DNA from: Nitrospira sp.
GTDB taxonomy: Bacteria; Nitrospirota; Nitrospiria; Nitrospirales; Nitrospiraceae
Assembly: GCA_022226955.1 (NCBI GenBank)
Contig: CP092079.1
Coordinates: 3,181,991 to 3,221,445 of the forward strand
Length of the DNA: 39,455 bases
Reading direction: 5' to 3'
Shown piece by piece: positions 1 to 8,339 of this stretch. Within the stretch, counting starts at the first letter, position 1; each line of letters starts with the position of its first letter. The notes beneath the pieces were generated by a model. It saw only the letters and a program-made list of their open reading frames with translations, was not told the DNA's origin and ran no database searches. A program made the translations under genes and the position numbers.

Positions 1-1363
1 CGCCGGCCATCACGTCCAGGAGCAACCGTTCGTAGGCTTCCGGCGACGGTCTGCCGAAGACTTCCCCGTATTTGAAATTCATTTCGACCGGATGGGTCTG
101 CGCTCTGGTGCCTGGCACGCGGGAGACGATGCGCAGCGACAGGCCTTCTTCCGGTTGGATGCGGAGGGTCAGCACATTCGGAGCTTGCGGCGACCGGCCG
201 TTCGCGTTGAAGAGGATTTGAGGAATGTCTTTGAACTGCACCGCCACTTCGCTCGCACGGAGCGGCAAGGTCTTTCCGGTGCGCAGATAAAACGGCACGC
301 CGGACCAGCGCCAGTTTTCTACGAAACATTTTATGGCCACATAGGTTTCCGTGGTCGAGTTGGGATTCACGCCTTTTTCACGGCGATAGCCCGGCACCGG
401 TTCGCCGTTGGCGATGCCTTCGGTGTACTGCGCGCGCACGGTAAATTGCTCGACATCTTTGCCGGTGATCGGGCGCAAACAGCGGAGCACTTCCATTTTG
501 GCGTTGCGGACGACATCCGGGTCGAGCGAGTAGGGCGGTTCCATTGCGACCAGGCAGAGCAGCTGGAGGATGTGGTTTTGGACCATGTCGCGCAATGCGC
601 CGGCTTCTTCGTAATAGCTGGCCCTGGTTCCGACGCCTTCGGCTTCGCTCACGGTGATCTGGACATGGTCGATATTCTGATGATTCCAGATCGGTTCGAA
701 AATGCTGTTGGCGAACCGCAGGACCATCAGGTTCTGGACCGTTTCCTTGCCCAGGTAATGGTCGATTCGGAAGATCTGCGATTCATCGAACACACGCCCG
801 GTCACCTCGTTGATGGCTTGCGCCGATTTCAAATCGCGCCCGACCGGCTTTTCGACAATGATGCGGGCGTAGGGGGCCTGTCCACCGGCTTTGCCAGCCA
901 CGCCGGAACTGGAGAGCCCTTCGCATACCGGGGTAAATGAACTCGGCGGGATGCTGAGATAGAAAATGCGGTTGCCAGGCAATTGAAACGTCCGTTCGAG
1001 TTCTTCGGCGCGGGCTTTCAATCGCACATAGGTGTTGGGATCGTCGTTCTCTCCGGCCATGTAAAAGAGGTGGCTGGCAAACGCCGTCCAGGTTTCTTCG
1101 ACCAAGGCCTGGCGGGAATGTTTCAGCACGCCGTCTCGCACGGTTGCGCGAAACTCTTCGTCGCTCATCGTTTTTCGCCCGAGGCCCAGCACGACATAGT
1201 TCGACGGCAGCAATCCGTCCAGCAGCAGGTTGTAGAGCGCTGGAATCAACCGGCGCTTGGCGAGGTCGCCCGATCCGCCGAAGATGACCAAGGTGGTCGG
1301 CTCGACGGGAGCCATGGTTTCCTGCGCCGGACTGATCTCTATGCGTGAATTCGATGTGGGCAT
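1..1363 (-). CDS. zwf: Glucose-6-phosphate dehydrogenase, partial (C-terminus beyond window start)
   Basis: Oxidises glucose 6-phosphate to 6-phosphogluconolactone with NAD(P)+, the entry step of the oxidative pentose phosphate pathway in the cytosol. Reading the minus strand from the ATG at 1363 gives an N-terminus MPTSNSRIEISPAQ, then the dinucleotide-binding loop GGSGDLAKRR at about residues 29-38, and the family active-site signature RIDHYLGKE at about residue 199 (near 743-768). About 454 codons lie in the window and the family is usually near 500 residues, so roughly the last 50 residues are missing off the edge. It lies 30 bp downstream of gnd on the same strand, so the two are probably co-transcribed with gnd first. 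Family assignment is certain; cofactor preference cannot be read from what I checked. Confidence 0.95.
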   Translation of the reverse strand, partial: MPTSNSRIEISPAQETMAPVEPTTLVIFGGSGDLAKRRLIPALYNLLLDGLLPSNYVVLGLGRKTMSDEEFRATVRDGVLKHSRQALVEETWTAFASHLFYMAGENDDPNTYVRLKARAEELERTFQLPGNRIFYLSIPPSSFTPVCEGLSSSGVAGKAGGQAPYARIIVEKPVGRDLKSAQAINEVTGRVFDESQIFRIDHYLGKETVQNLMVLRFANSIFEPIWNHQNIDHVQITVSEAEGVGTRASYYEEAGALRDMVQNHILQLLCLVAMEPPYSLDPDVVRNAKMEVLRCLRPITGKDVEQFTVRAQYTEGIANGEPVPGYRREKGVNPNSTTETYVAIKCFVENWRWSGVPFYLRTGKTLPLRASEVAVQFKDIPQILFNANGRSPQAPNVLTLRIQPEEGLSLRIVSRVPGTRAQTHPVEMNFKYGEVFGRPSPEAYERLLLDVMAG

Positions 1364-1393
1364 CGTGTGCTCGTTTCCAGTGTAAGGCGGTCG

Positions 1394-2287
1394 TTATCGG
1401 CGCACGGCGTGCCCGCCGAACGCATTGCGCAAGGCGGCGAGCATTTTTTCCGCGAAGGACTGGTCCTGCCGGGATCGGAATCGCGTGAAGAGCGCTGTGG
1501 TGAGCGTGGGCACCGGCACGTCTTTTTCAATGGCATCCGCGATCATCCAGCGTCCTTCGCCGGAATCCTGCACGAAGCCCTTCAGCTTGTCGAGTTTGGG
1601 GTCGTCCTTCAGCGCATCGACCGCCAGTTCCAGCAGCCATGAGCGCACGACGCTGCCGTGCATCCAGAGGTCGGCCACGCGGCCCAGGTTCAGGTTGTAT
1701 TCGCTCTTGGACATCAACTCGAAGCCTTCGGCATAGCCTTGCATCATGCTGTACTCGATGCCGTTATGCACCATCTTCACGTAGTGCCCGGCGCCGTGTC
1801 CGCCTACATGCGCCCATCCGTTTTCTGGCGCCAGTGTCGTGAAGACCGGGGCGAGCCGTTTGACCGGGGCCTCTTCTCCACCGATCATGAGGCAGTAGCC
1901 GACTTTGAGCCCCCAAATGCCGCCGCTGGTGCCGGCGTCGATGTAATGGAGTTGCTTCTTCTTGAGGTCGGCGGCCCGGCGGACATCGTCGTGGAACCGG
2001 GTGTTGCCGCCGTCGACAATCGTGTCGCCCGGTTGAAGCAGGGCGGCGACGGCTTGCACGGTTTCCTCGGTCGGTGCGCCTGACGGGACCATGACCCAGA
2101 CGGTGCGCGGCGCGGCGAGCTTGCCGATCATATCGGCCAGGGACGACGACGCGACGCAGCCTTGCCCCTCAGCCTGCTTGACCAGGTCTGCCGAGCGATC
2201 GAAGGCGACCACGCGGTGGTTATCTCGCCGCAACCGGGTGACCATGTTCATACCCATTTTCCCGAGCCCGATAAATCCCAATTCCAT
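1394..2287 (-). CDS. gnd: 6-phosphogluconate dehydrogenase, decarboxylating, short (YqeC/GntZ-like) form
   Basis: Converts 6-phosphogluconate to ribulose 5-phosphate and CO2, following zwf in the pathway. The Rossmann motif GLGKMG sits at residues 7-12, the substrate-binding GTSGG at about 119-123, and the catalytic lysine in KMVHNGIEY at about 171. At 297 residues it belongs to the short class, which lacks the extended C-terminal domain of the 470-residue enzyme; known short forms often prefer NAD+. The start at 2287 is chosen over an in-frame upstream start at 2371 because an AAGGAG ribosome site lies 7 bp before it and the Rossmann strand begins immediately after. zwf follows 30 bp downstream. 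Confidence 0.93.
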   Translation of the reverse strand: MELGFIGLGKMGMNMVTRLRRDNHRVVAFDRSADLVKQAEGQGCVASSSLADMIGKLAAPRTVWVMVPSGAPTEETVQAVAALLQPGDTIVDGGNTRFHDDVRRAADLKKKQLHYIDAGTSGGIWGLKVGYCLMIGGEEAPVKRLAPVFTTLAPENGWAHVGGHGAGHYVKMVHNGIEYSMMQGYAEGFELMSKSEYNLNLGRVADLWMHGSVVRSWLLELAVDALKDDPKLDKLKGFVQDSGEGRWMIADAIEKDVPVPTLTTALFTRFRSRQDQSFAEKMLAALRNAFGGHAVRR

Positions 2288-2422
2288 AGCGACTCCTTGG
2301 CTTCCGCGCCGAGAACGGACGTGAGCGGTGAATAACGGGAACGTGGAACGGTTCCCCTGTTGTGAGACCAATCGAACTCGCCTAGCTACAGGAGTCTCGT
2401 GTCCGGCACATCAAGGGAGCGA

Positions 2423-3208
2423 TTAATCGATTCGCGCCGGATTCGGGACATCCTTAAAAAGTAGATCGGCCAATTGCCGCCCAAAGTTGAGCCGGTCCGC
2501 GAGATTCGCGGTGAGGAGGAACCTCGCCGCCAGTTCCGCCAAGGCCGGTTCGCGGGACGACATGAATCGGTGAATATCGACCGGCGCGGTCAGCCAGAAG
2601 CCTCGAATCCGGAAGAACGCCATGGTGCATTCCTCGAAGAAGAGCGTCAGCAGGTAATGGGCCAGGGCCGGCTTTTCGCTCATGTCTTGCGCTTTTCCCA
2701 GCAAGTGGAAGCACTCGGCTTTCAGTCGAATCTGTTCGTTCATCGAGGCTGGCGGCGGGCCTTGCCGGAAGCGCTGGCTGGCTTTTTCAATCACTTTGGC
2801 GCTGATTCCGTCATGGTCGAAGAGGAGCCGGGCCTTGCGCAGCAGCGACGGCAGGCGAGTGGAGTAGGCGAGTTCGTCTTCCACTAGCTTATGGCCGAAG
2901 TAACGAATATCCACGAGCCGCTCGCCGGCCCGCAAAATTTCGTGTCCTTCCCGATCCCCTTTCACGAGCGCAATGAGATCGATGTCGCTATGAGATGTGA
3001 GGGCGCGTCGCGCTCCGGACCCCACGAGGAGAATGCCGACGAGATCGCCCCCACGGCGGCCGCGGATGTGGGTGAGCGCTTTTTCGACGCTGTCGTCGAA
3101 TCCCGGCGGTTCAGGAATTGGCGGCTGCTCGGGAGGCTCTGGAACGTCGAGCAGCTCGGCGTTCAGTTCTTCTCTGGTGGGGGTCGGGGTGGAGAGGGGA
3201 CTGTCCAT
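2423..3208 (-). CDS. Nucleotidyltransferase-domain protein with helical C-terminal region
   Basis: The N-terminal 40 residues are proline- and acid-rich and probably disordered. Residues 63-78 carry the polymerase-beta-type nucleotidyltransferase signature GSGARRALTSHSDIDL, in which the two aspartates of SDIDL would bind metal. The remaining ~150 residues are mostly helical and could be a KNTase-C or HEPN-like domain, but I see no RxxxxxH RNase motif. The substrate is unknown. Start at 3208 is preferred: its ATG overlaps the TAA of the upstream 75-residue gene as TAATG, which implies coupled translation. A longer in-frame ORF reaches 3358 but would overlap that gene by 150 bp. The partnership with the small protein recalls two-gene MNT modules, but no toxin-antitoxin role is shown. 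Confidence 0.75.
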   Translation of the reverse strand: MDSPLSTPTPTREELNAELLDVPEPPEQPPIPEPPGFDDSVEKALTHIRGRRGGDLVGILLVGSGARRALTSHSDIDLIALVKGDREGHEILRAGERLVDIRYFGHKLVEDELAYSTRLPSLLRKARLLFDHDGISAKVIEKASQRFRQGPPPASMNEQIRLKAECFHLLGKAQDMSEKPALAHYLLTLFFEECTMAFFRIRGFWLTAPVDIHRFMSSREPALAELAARFLLTANLADRLNFGRQLADLLFKDVPNPARID

Positions 3209-3435
3209 TATGCTCCAGGGACTTGTTGGATGTGTTGCGGCAACGCGTTGAGCCATTGTTCGAAGGGCTGTTCGGCGTCGACGACGATTTCCAGTTTTCC
3301 GTTGTGCAGCCGGCGCACGATGCCCGGGATTTCCGGAGAGAGCGGGATCTCGACCCATTCCCGGTTGAGCCCGAGCGCATCGGTGACTTCGAGAATGCGG
3401 CTGATCTGTTGGAACGATACTACCTGGAGGGTCAT
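3208..3435 (-). CDS. Small protein of unknown function (75 aa)
   Basis: A 75-residue acidic, soluble protein beginning MTLQVVSFQQISRILEV. It has no membrane segment, signal peptide or cysteine. I do not recognise a family. Hydrophobic residues alternate in a way that suggests a small alpha/beta fold. Its stop codon shares one base with the start of the nucleotidyltransferase gene downstream (TAATG), so the two are translated as a pair and the products may act together. Support for being real comes from this junction and from the lack of any better ORF here; the sequence alone gives no function. Confidence 0.6.
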   Translation of the reverse strand: MTLQVVSFQQISRILEVTDALGLNREWVEIPLSPEIPGIVRRLHNGKLEIVVDAEQPFEQWLNALPQHIQQVPGA

Positions 3436-3503
3436 CGCGTCTCCGGCTGATCCATGGCCCGCATTGTATGTGTCGTGGAAAGGGGTGTCAACGGACGTCG
3501 CGG

Positions 3504-4532
3504 TCAGTTGAGGACCTGGGCAAAGATGTCGGCGGCCTCGTCGATCTGTTTGGCCGAGATATTCAAATGCGTGACGGCGCGAAAGCTGCGGTCGCCGATC
3601 GCGTGGATGAGCAAGCCGTGGTCTTTGAGTTGCGCGACGAGATCGGCCGGCGTCCGGCGCGGGTCGGGGATGTCGAAGATCACAATGTTGGTCTCGACAT
3701 GTTGCGGCGCGATGCGCACCGCCGGAATCTGTTGCAGCGCTCGCGCCAGTTTCTTCGCATGATCGTGGTCGTGCTTGAGACGGGTTACATGGTGTTCGAG
3801 CGCATGAATGCCAGCGGCCGCGAGGATGCCGGATTGGCGCATGCCCCCGCCGTACATGCGGCGAAACCGCCGCGCGCGTTCAATCAACTGGATGTCGCTG
3901 GACACCAGCAGGGAGCCGGCCGGCGCGCCGAGGCCTTTCGAGAGGCAGAAGGAGACCGTTTCAAAATGCTGCGCATAGGTGGTGGCTGGCAAGGTGGTCG
4001 CCGCGACGGCGTTGAACAGCCGGGCGCCGTCGAGATGCATGGGAATTTTATGTTTTGTAGCGATGGCGCGAATCTTCTCGATGGTGGATAGCGAATAGAT
4101 AGTGCCTCCACCACTGTTGTGGGTGTTTTCGATGCAGATCAGTCCGGTCTGAATGCTGTGCGGATCTTTGGGCCTGATCGCCGCGCCGACTTGTTCCGCT
4201 GTCATAATCCCGCGTTCACCGGCGACCCAGTGCAGTTGCACGCCCGCGAGGGCGCCAGCGGCGCCCTGTTCATACCGCACGATGTGCGCCTTGCTTTCGA
4301 CGATCACTTCTTGCCCCGGTTGCGTATGCGCGCGGATCGCCAACTGGTTCCCCATGGTGCCGGAGGGCACAAACAAGGCGGCGCGTTTGCCCAGCAAGGC
4401 GGCGGCCATCTCTTGCAGTCGATTGACGGTCGGGTCCTCTCCGTAGACGTCGTCTCCCACTTCGGCGCGCGCCATCGCTTTGCGCATGGCATCGGTGGGC
4501 TGCGTCACGGTATCGCTGCGGAGATCGATCAT
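3504..4532 (-). CDS. ltaE: Low-specificity L-threonine aldolase
   Basis: A PLP-dependent fold-type I enzyme cleaving L-threonine or L-allo-threonine to glycine and acetaldehyde. The N-terminus [13 protein letters not shown] is the family hallmark. DGAR at about residues 168-171 holds the aspartate that contacts the PLP pyridine nitrogen, and the Schiff-base lysine is K199 in [11 protein letters not shown]. The length of 342 residues is normal. The start at 4532 is set by a perfect AGGAGGT ribosome site 5 bp upstream; an in-frame extension to 4625 has no such support. It is divergent from the carrier gene at 4697 and is separated from the small gene at 3435 by 68 bp, so it may be its own unit. 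Confidence 0.93.
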   Translation of the reverse strand: MIDLRSDTVTQPTDAMRKAMARAEVGDDVYGEDPTVNRLQEMAAALLGKRAALFVPSGTMGNQLAIRAHTQPGQEVIVESKAHIVRYEQGAAGALAGVQLHWVAGERGIMTAEQVGAAIRPKDPHSIQTGLICIENTHNSGGGTIYSLSTIEKIRAIATKHKIPMHLDGARLFNAVAATTLPATTYAQHFETVSFCLSKGLGAPAGSLLVSSDIQLIERARRFRRMYGGGMRQSGILAAAGIHALEHHVTRLKHDHDHAKKLARALQQIPAVRIAPQHVETNIVIFDIPDPRRTPADLVAQLKDHGLLIHAIGDRSFRAVTHLNISAKQIDEAADIFAQVLN

Positions 4533-4696
4533 GAAACCTCCTGAGGCAGGATGCGGAAATAATCCGCCTGCGCCATTCTCGCATCCTGCTATTGAGTCGA
4601 TGCGTTGTGGTTGTTGTCGGCGCATTCTAACAAATTTTTCTCTTGCGGGAGAGAGGAGGGGTGGGGCACTGTCTGCGGCACAAATCGGAGGACGCG

Positions 4697-5989
4697 GTGT
4701 CGCATCTGTTGTTCTTGAAATGGGTCAAGGTCGAGCCGGAGGAGCGAGTGCCGCTGTGCTGGTCGTTCGTCTATTTCTTTTGCTTGCTGTGCGGCTACTA
4801 CATGCTGCGTCCGGTGCGCGATGAAATGGCTATTGAAGGCGGCGTGCAACATTTGCCTTGGATGATGACCGGGACGTTTCTGACGCTCCTCATTGCCACG
4901 CCGCTCTTTGGGTTCTTGTCGGCGCGGCTCCCGCGCGCGCGGTTGATGCTGTCGGTGTATGCCTTTTTCATCAGTCATCTGCTGCTATTTTTTATGGCGA
5001 TGACGGCTCAGTGGCATCCGGAATGGATTGCCCGGGCATTCTTTATCTGGCTCTCGGTGTTCAATCTGTTTGTGGTGTCCGTGTTCTGGAGTTTCATGGC
5101 CGACGTGTTTTCTCCGGCGCAGGGCGCGCGGCTGTTCGGCGTGATTGCCGCGGGCGGGAGCGCCGGCGCGATGGTGGGGCCGGTGATGACAACGGGAGTG
5201 ACCTACGCGTTTTCCATTCCGGTATTGATGCTGGTCTCGGCGGCGTGGCTTGCGCTATGCGGGCTCTGTATCGCTCGCTTGGACCAATGGGCGGCGGCTC
5301 ATTCGTCCCATGGACGCACAGTGAGTCGCGTGCCGTTGGGCGGCAGTATGTGGGCGGGCATTCGCGCGGTGGCGGCCTCCCCCTATCTCTTGGGTATTTG
5401 CGCCTATCTCTTTCTGCTCACAATGTCGGCGACGGTGCTGTATATGGAGCAGACGGCTTTGGTCGGGCGTGAAATCCCCTCGCCTGAAACACGCACGCGC
5501 CTCTTTGCCGGGCTGGATCTGACCGTGAATGTCCTGACGTTTATCATGCAGGTATGGGTGACGAATCGATTGGTGTTGCGGTTCGGATTAGGTGCCGCTT
5601 TGATGGTACTTCCGGTCGTTACGGCCGTCGGCTTTGCCGCAATCGTCATGAATCCGGTATTGGCCGTGTTCCTTTCCCTCACAGTGGCGCGGCGGGTTGG
5701 AGAATATGCCATTGCCAAGCCGGCTCGTGAGGTGCTCTTTACGGTGTTGCCCCGAGAGGATAAGTACAAGGCGAAGAATTTCATCGATACGGCCGTCTCG
5801 CGCGGTGGCGATGCTTCGACCGGCTGGTTGGTGTCCGGTGCGAAAGCGCTGGGGGCGACGACCGGGATCATGGCTGCGGCGCTGGTGCCGGTGATGATGT
5901 TGTGGGGCTGGATCGGGTGGAGGTTGGGGCGAGAGGAGGCTGCGTTGCAGCGCAGCGATCGTACTCAAAGAATAAAGTTCTTACTTTGA
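4697..5989 (+). CDS. Multi-pass membrane carrier, ADP/ATP translocase-like MFS family (COG3202-type)
   Basis: A 430-residue polytopic protein with about 12 hydrophobic segments. Just after the first segment it has [17 protein letters not shown], a loop I associate with bacterial relatives of the nucleotide transporters (NTT / COG3202). Plastid and Chlamydia NTTs exchange ATP and ADP, but free-living members of this group have unknown substrates, so nucleotide transport is not claimed. The proposed start is the GTG at 4697, preceded by GGAGGA at 6 bp; an in-frame upstream start at 4643 has weaker support. The 3' end overlaps the first of three iterated AATAAAGTTCTTACTT repeats, so the last codons may come from inserted DNA and the natural C-terminus may have differed. 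Confidence 0.8.
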   Translation: MSHLLFLKWVKVEPEERVPLCWSFVYFFCLLCGYYMLRPVRDEMAIEGGVQHLPWMMTGTFLTLLIATPLFGFLSARLPRARLMLSVYAFFISHLLLFFMAMTAQWHPEWIARAFFIWLSVFNLFVVSVFWSFMADVFSPAQGARLFGVIAAGGSAGAMVGPVMTTGVTYAFSIPVLMLVSAAWLALCGLCIARLDQWAAAHSSHGRTVSRVPLGGSMWAGIRAVAASPYLLGICAYLFLLTMSATVLYMEQTALVGREIPSPETRTRLFAGLDLTVNVLTFIMQVWVTNRLVLRFGLGAALMVLPVVTAVGFAAIVMNPVLAVFLSLTVARRVGEYAIAKPAREVLFTVLPREDKYKAKNFIDTAVSRGGDASTGWLVSGAKALGATTGIMAAALVPVMMLWGWIGWRLGREEAALQRSDRTQRIKFLL

Positions 5990-6123
5990 AAAGAGCGATT
6001 TTTCTGGGTTTTCTGACATGCACCATGCCATGAAATTAGTCAAAATGGCAGGCAGTTAAGTGTCAGAAGCAAATAATATAGTTCTTACTTGGCCATATAG
6101 CGGCCAGAATAAAGTTGTTACTT
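5971..6123 (+). repeat. Three iterated 16-bp AT-rich direct repeats
   Basis: AATAAAGTTCTTACTT at 5971-5986, AATATAGTTCTTACTT at 6075-6090 and AATAAAGTTGTTACTT at 6108-6123 are all in the same orientation, with one mismatch each to the first copy. The first lies in the last codons and stop region of the carrier gene. Spacing is 104 and 33 bp. Iterated sites of this size are typical of transposase-binding sites at the ends of Tn7/Tni-like elements, but no transposase gene or partner end was found here, so the identity of the element is inference. Confidence 0.6.
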
Positions 6124-6467
6124 AAAGGCGTGATGGATGGAGCTTACGAACTGCTCAAGGCTAAATGAGATGGTGAATATTGATAGACTTCCCGACTCGG
6201 GAAATGATCGGCGCTAGATTGATATTTTCTCGCTGTCCTAAACGGCTACTTCCGACCCAAACCAGAAGTCCACGACCGACCGCTATCTGGGCTGCTCCCG
6301 GTTTCATTCATACACCTAACTCGGTGTCTTTGAAACCGGCAGCAGCCTACTTTTCATTTCTTATGACCAAGGACCATAGGCAGATTGCTCGTATATATAT
6401 TAGGTAGGCGAAGTCGCACGTTCGTGATAATTTGATTTGTCGTGCCATCGGTAACCCTATCGCCTTT
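5990..6467. other. Gene-free, AT-richer intergenic region
   Basis: About 480 bp between the carrier gene and the membrane-protein gene. It holds iterated repeats 2 and 3, a short open stretch near 6132-6167 (12 codons, MDGAYELLKAK) that could be the start of a lost transposase gene, and copy A of the 94-bp direct repeat at 6253-6346. I see no convincing full gene here. Confidence 0.5.
6253..6346 (+). repeat. 94-bp direct repeat, copy A, with nested hairpin
   Basis: Aligns without gaps to 7710-7803, with 9 mismatches in 94 (about 90% identity). It contains a nested hairpin: CCGGTTTCA (6298-6306) pairs with TGAAACCGG (6331-6339), and inside it ACACC pairs with GGTGT across TAACTC. The two copies flank the membrane-protein gene in the same orientation. 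Confidence 0.85.
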
Positions 6468-7262
6468 ATGGTAAAAGTTAGAGTATTTTCTTGTCTCGCC
6501 GCAGGTCTCAAAGCACTGCGGCCCAATCTATTCTCGTCTTTTATCTTCGTCTTGCTTGTTTCAGCCGTAAGCACAATTCCAATCTTTATCGATCGTATGC
6601 AAGGATTGAAATACCCGACCCTTCCCATTTCTCCCTGGGGATTCTTCAATGCTCTCATTGGCTGGACTGCACAAACACTTATTATGGTTGGTGTAGGTCA
6701 GGTTGTGTGGCGGGGTTTCAAGAATGAGCCGACTGAGTTTGTTCACTTGTTCCCGGGCAAGAAGGTGCGCCCACAGATAATTTATTGGTCAATTTCTCTC
6801 ACCGTTATCATGTTCGGAGTCCTGATGGGATCAGCGCTCTTGACGCAGTCAGGTTCTAAGTCTGGTCGCTTTATTCCACTGCCCATGCTGCCTCTCCTCT
6901 TTTATTTCCTTGCTTTTATTCCTCTCATGATTGTCGATCGCCAGCTCACAATGTGGATGGCAATAACGCAGGGGCTTTCCTCTATTAAGGTTAACTTCTT
7001 TACAGTGTTGAAACTGACGTTAACCGCAGAGGCAGTTTTACTGATCTTTTTTGCATTGTTAGGGAATGTGTCAGAAGGACTCATCCAGGATACATTCTCG
7101 ATGCCGGAATCAGTCGTTATTGATGAGGTATTCTGGCTTTTCTGCGAGACGGCTATGTGGGTAATCAATAGCGCCATGATGGCCGTTGCGTACGTCGAGA
7201 TCCACGGTTTGTCTGCAGGGAAACACCATAGGTCAGAAAATCAGATTGTTGAGGGAGGCTGA
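6468..7262 (+). CDS. Polytopic membrane protein of unknown function
   Basis: About 264 residues with five or six predicted membrane segments, for example around IFVLLVSAVSTIPIFI, IIYWSISLTVIMFGVLMG and LPLLFYFLAFIPLMIV, and a short charged C-terminal tail with HHRSENQ. I do not recognise the family. The ATG at 6468 is chosen; a TTG at 6432 would add 12 residues and neither has a good ribosome site. The gene is visibly poorer in GC than its neighbours and is bracketed by the 94-bp direct repeats, so it looks like accessory cargo. Function cannot be inferred from the sequence. Confidence 0.6.
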   Translation: MVKVRVFSCLAAGLKALRPNLFSSFIFVLLVSAVSTIPIFIDRMQGLKYPTLPISPWGFFNALIGWTAQTLIMVGVGQVVWRGFKNEPTEFVHLFPGKKVRPQIIYWSISLTVIMFGVLMGSALLTQSGSKSGRFIPLPMLPLLFYFLAFIPLMIVDRQLTMWMAITQGLSSIKVNFFTVLKLTLTAEAVLLIFFALLGNVSEGLIQDTFSMPESVVIDEVFWLFCETAMWVINSAMMAVAYVEIHGLSAGKHHRSENQIVEGG

Positions 7263-7930
7263 GCGTGGAAGTGGTGGACGAAGGACGAGCTGAAAGGCAG
7301 CGGCTCGTTGCGGAGGGATTCGACAAGCTGTCTCGGTGGCAGGTCACAGAGGTCTCCTCCCGGGGAATGACTCCTCTAATAGGACTGGAACTATTCGGCA
7401 TTTCGTGGTCGTGGGTGCTTCATTCAGCAAGCTCTTGGAGGACCGGCTGCCGTTTCAAAATGGCGAAGCCATGCTCAGACGCATTGTATTGCTTTTGGTA
7501 TAGTGGCTACTTTCGGTGCGAATTAGATGGCCGGTTTCCCTACAAACAGGTGGCTGCTTGGGCTGCACATATCCATGAAATCTAAACTTTGGCTAAAGTT
7601 GACTGGAATGAGATAGAGACGAGCACGAACAAACACAATCTCATGAACGGCAGCTTTCCGGCGCGGAGTTTGCCGTAGAGACTGTCGCAAAGTGGCCGAA
7701 GGCAGTCCTCGACCCAAACCCGAAGTCCACAACCGACCGCTATCAGGGCTCCCCCTGGTTTCATTCACACACCTAACCCGGTGTCTTTGAAACCGGCACC
7801 AGCTCAGTGTTCGTCGACTGGTCTATAAACTACTGACTTTTCCAGCCACTAGTTTTTAATCAGATCGCGCTGCATCCTTCCACCTGACCCGCGTAAGCAG
7901 TCACCTCCATCTTCCAGCCTGGAGTCATGG
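7263..7930. other. Region without a convincing gene, decayed accessory DNA
   Basis: Holds a 106-codon open frame (7265-7585, plus) that begins 3 bp after the previous stop. Its product is Trp/Cys-rich with no recognisable fold, so I regard it as doubtful. A small inverted repeat AACTTT-ggct-AAAGTT lies at 7585-7600, and copy B of the 94-bp repeat at 7710-7803. The stretch 7804-7930 is anonymous and leads into the KAP remnant. Confidence 0.45.
7710..7803 (+). repeat. 94-bp direct repeat, copy B
   Basis: Second copy of the element at 6253-6346, in the same orientation and without gaps. The nested hairpin is kept: CTGGTTTCA still pairs with TGAAACCGG through one G-T wobble, and the inner ACACC/GGTGT stem is unchanged while the loop differs (TAACCC against TAACTC). 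Conservation of the stems suggests that structure matters or mattered. Confidence 0.85.
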
Positions 7931-8290
7931 ATGATGGCCCCTTTCTCACCAGATCGTCCGGCAAGTGATCCGAAGCGCGACCTTTTTGGCCACGCCCCAT
8001 TGGCCGAGGCTTTAGCCAAGAGCATCCAGTCCTATTCGAACGTCGAAGGCCTAGCGCTCGGATTGTATGGTCCATTCAAGTAAGCGGACGCCGAAAGATG
8101 TTCCGGCGTTGAAATCCAAAATTAGCGATTTCCTTCTAAATGCGAAAAGGAGAGTTCTTGTCGTTATAGATGATATGGACCGCTTCACTCCTGATGAGAC
8201 GAGACAACTATTCACCGCTATTAAGGGCTTAGCTGACTTTCCACACCGATCGTGCGGTAGACGGTCGTCTTTACTCCCTAAAAAATCGCA
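7931..8290 (+). pseudogene. Remnant of a KAP-family P-loop NTPase gene
   Basis: KAP NTPases are membrane-associated P-loop ATPases; some act in phage exclusion (PifA). The 50-codon frame 7931-8083 matches their N-terminus: SPDRPASDPKRDLFGHAPLA, then GLALGLYGP, the beginning of the Walker A strand. It stops just where GxxGSGK should follow. A second frame from 8067 carries RVLVVIDDMDRFTPDE and LFTAIKGLADFP, which match the family's Walker B block. A third-frame trace, TDRAV near 8247, matches the AFDRxVV stretch that normally follows. Several hundred codons between Walker A and Walker B are missing and the frames differ, so this is a broken, internally deleted gene. The second frame runs without a stop into the ProA homologue. 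Confidence 0.75.
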
Positions 8291-8339
8291 TGTTATAGTC
8301 GCACGCCTGCGCGACGATTCATTGCTCACGGGGGGTCAC

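Noticed and set aside
92..940. Long plus-strand open frame opposite zwf
   Set aside because: The minus strand encodes glucose-6-phosphate dehydrogenase with clear motifs; the plus frame is a shadow caused by high GC.
7265..7585. 106-codon open frame after the membrane-protein gene
   Set aside because: Composition is unlike a folded protein, there is no family resemblance and it lies in decayed sequence.
6253..7803. Integron attC sites in the 94-bp repeats (ACCTAAC fits RYYYAAC)
   Set aside because: No matching GTTRRRY at a proper distance in either orientation and no integrase gene in the window.
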